From Lethocerus indicus (lineage: Eukaryota > Arthropoda > Insecta > Hemiptera > Belostomatidae), in assembly GCA_019843655.1 (NCBI GenBank), contig JACDQD010000001.1:42228230-42292229 (forward strand): a DNA stretch of 64,000 nt, read 5' to 3'. Under the pieces are notes generated by a model. That model searched no databases. It saw only the letters and a program-made list of their open reading frames with translations, and had not been told where the DNA came from. Made by a program: the position numbers and the translations under genes. This document shows positions 61,501 to 64,000 of this stretch, in pieces; the first letter of the stretch is position 1, and every line of letters starts with the position of its first letter.

Positions 61501-64000
61501 CCGGTTTCTGCTGCTCGCCTCGCGGTCACCATTCAAACAAATTTCAAATCGCGATTATTGAAATGTGGGTATTTTGGATTTATAGGGAAACCGTTCTTAG
61601 TCCATTTATTATATTCGTATTCCCCTGCAAGGATAAAAACTAAAAAACAAATTAAGGTGGACAAAACATCTGCAACCCGGATGTTCGGGCTACGGATGTT
61701 CGGGGTAAGCTTGAGCTTAGTAAGCACCTAGTAGGAAGGCCTGGAAAATGACATCTGAAGGAATAAATGATGAAGGGGGCGGTCCGCACTTAAGAAATCC
61801 GGAATTAGAAATGCCCTGGTGAGAAATAATTGAATAACGTAAGTGAAACGCGGACGAGTACTTCTATATAACACTTAAATCCGGTATAAACAAAAACATC
61901 AAAAACGGGATCCGAATACCAGTTCCTAAAATTAAATGATTCGTTCAATAGCTAATGGATTCCGCTCGGCTGTCCTCGTTCCTAACAAAATGCAGACAAT
62001 CCGTTTACAACGAAAATTGCCTTGTATTCCATCGGGACATGAGAAATGGATGGCACTGAAAAGCGCCCAGTACTTAAGTCGCAACTTTATCGTCTTAAGA
62101 CTGAAATACTACGGCCCGTTTACTGCAAACAATGTACAAACAGAAGGGGATCTGTACAACTGCAAATATTAAAGAGAATTTATATCGCAGTGTCGCAACG
62201 TCATTAGTAATCGGAACGTCCTCGGATGAACTATCCTGTCAGCACTTTACAATAAACCAGATCTTATAAGACTGGTGCGCAAGGTTTTTAACAACGGCCG
62301 AGAGATCTATAATTCATAAAATACAACCCTTACGGTCAATTCCCTCAGAAAAAACACAAATTCCATTTTTCCGTTCAATTCAACATTCATCATCCCCTCG
62401 TTATCGGTCATTTCTAGTTCTAATTCCCGGCGGTGGCCGAAGCAAACGCGGCAAAATGACTCATGAGCGAGGAAAATTGTTCCCCCCCGGTGCGCAGGCA
62501 AATTTTCTTATCAGTTTCCACCTCAGGTACGTTATGCGAGCGCCATTTTCCCGGCCACCGTTCTACCCGATATTTTTTACCTTTTTTTTCAATTCGTAAA
62601 GTGTCATAATTTCAATCACCGGACGAGAAATAACCGCGACCTAGACTGAGTGCAAAAAATATAGCAAATATATTGGCCTGGCAACTAAGTTATTGCGCAT
62701 TTCACCGATAGAGAGCGTTATTTGTAGTTTTACGCATGTTTACATCTTCGAACCGATAATTTCTTCCGATATGTTATTACCTGGTACTCAATGAAACATT
62801 CACTAGTGAAATTACCCCGATCTGTTGTTCGTTTGACATCAACTGAAACACGGAGAAACAAAAGAAACAACCGGACCAAGTCGATGTCGACCAAAGAAAG
62901 CCGATAATCGATACCATAATAATATTCGATACATAATCGAATTGGAAACATCTCGGGTACCAAAAAATGGATGGGAAAAGTCCACAATTATTCAGTTGGG
63001 AGCCCAACTTTAGCGGAACACGATTCCGACACTCCGGGGAGTAGTGGGCAAGAGCACCGATTTGTTCTTAATAAATGGACAGATTTCAATCAACGATAAT
63101 GTGCCGTACTCTATTAAAAGAGTGCGACTAATCCCAAACGCCTGTTATTAAACCCAGAACCCATTATTGCTCAGGAGGAATGAATAATTGCGCGGCCGTT
63201 GGGCCAAACCCGTAGGCGGAATGCTGGAAATATCGGACGGGGGTATCGCTTGGAACGGCCTCTAAAGAGGCGGAGACTCGTAATTTATTAACGAGTGTGA
63301 CGAGGAGGGGCCGGCGGGAGCGAGGCCGCTAATGAATCACTGATTAGCGCCGGCTGCGAACGGATTACGCCGGGCCCCTCCCGTTTCCATTATCGAACCC
63401 GGTTATGGAACTTCCCAATCGCCAAGGAGAACCCCCCCGAAAAACTGCCCTCACGGGTAGACGAGGTCCGATGAAGTGGCCGCCTATTGAAAATCAGAGT
63501 GTTCCCAATAAATACTTTATTGGTCTAAATGTTTCTTCTATTGACAGAAAACCCATAGATCATTATTACACAACAAGCGTGACGACGGACATGATGCTCC
63601 TTCGTTCGATTATGTTTTTAAATACGTCCGGAAAATATTAAATCGGATTCAAAAATTCTGGTATGATTCGTTCACGTACTGTGACGGCGGCCCGTTTCTC
63701 CAATATTCGCAGCCGCCGTTCGGATTTGGGTGGCTTTCCGGTTAGTATTAGATTTACATCGACCGTGCCGGACTGTAAGGACCTTACAACTAGATATACT
63801 TCAGTCAATCGGTTCGTAATATTATCGCACGCTTATTCGGTCCTGTGCAAGCCGGGACGGTGGCTTAATTCCGTCAGTAAATAAGTCTCCGGTGGAGCTT
63901 CGCTCTATTCACCACCCGAAAGCCCCAAAGAAAATGCTAGAGATTTTAAAAGAAAAAAGATATCGAGTACTAAAAGAAAATGGACAACGAGGACGGCGAA
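58552..64000. other. Non-coding region to the right edge
   Basis: Very AT-rich at 58.6-59.1 kb with palindromic TTTAAATAAT-type stretches, then mixed composition. No gene supported. A decayed hammerhead 3' half sits at about 61490-61527 (minus strand). Confidence 0.45.
61490..61527 (-). repeat. Decayed hammerhead-like motif (3' half)
   Basis: On the minus strand: GCGAGCAGCAGAAACCGG, then TCTAGCC. The GAAA half, stem III and UAGC are as in the family; the CTGAAGA half is unrecognisable. Confidence 0.45.

Overview
The window is gene-poor eukaryotic DNA, most likely from an arthropod and probably an insect. The reasons are GT-AG introns, TATA promoters with very short leaders, an arthropod-type Inr (TCAGTC), a Tc1/mariner-superfamily deletion derivative, and secreted His/Gly/Lys-rich proteins of a kind common in insects. 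CpG is not visibly depleted. The species cannot be named from the sequence.

I can support three protein genes. (1) 16355-16798 (+): an intronless gene for a 147-residue secreted protein with eight cysteines, arranged like a cystine-knot ligand (Trunk/PTTH-like or IL-17-like). (2) Gene A, 44626-49153 (+): four exons whose splice phases join exactly into a 621-residue secreted protein. It has a signal peptide, a long exon of 15-residue tryptophan/proline repeats, and a Gly/His/Ser/Glu-rich C-terminal region. (3) Gene B, 51703-53009 (-): two exons encoding a 264-residue secreted protein very rich in His, Lys and Gly. Gene B and exons 3-4 of gene A align along their length, so A and B are tail-to-tail paralogues. 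A has gained the W/P-repeat exon and become acidic, while B is basic and histidine-rich.

Layout: 1-2030 is the end of a GC-rich 77-bp minisatellite fused to a mobile-element tail. 2.1-16.2 kb is non-coding with old repeats. The cystine-knot gene is at 16.3-17.1 kb. 17.1-44 kb is non-coding with scattered repeats and TA/CA microsatellites. 44.4-53.1 kb is the A/B locus, with (CT)n and several (TA)n tracts. 53-64 kb is non-coding, with an inverted pair of mobile-element copies (54.7-55.4 kb) and a 666-bp mariner-type MITE (57.9-58.5 kb).

The most unusual signal is a repeat family, at least six clear copies plus about five decayed ones, that carries a compact type I hammerhead-ribozyme-like core (CTGAAGA, short GGC/GCC stem, GAAA, self-complementary ACCGGT, C17, with GCTA/TAGC closing stem I). 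Copies occur in both orientations, twice as inverted pairs. Some keep the whole core and others carry core-destroying changes. No reverse-transcriptase ORF is visible, so it looks like a non-autonomous Penelope-like or retrozyme-like element. All functional statements are inference from sequence read by eye; no searches were run.
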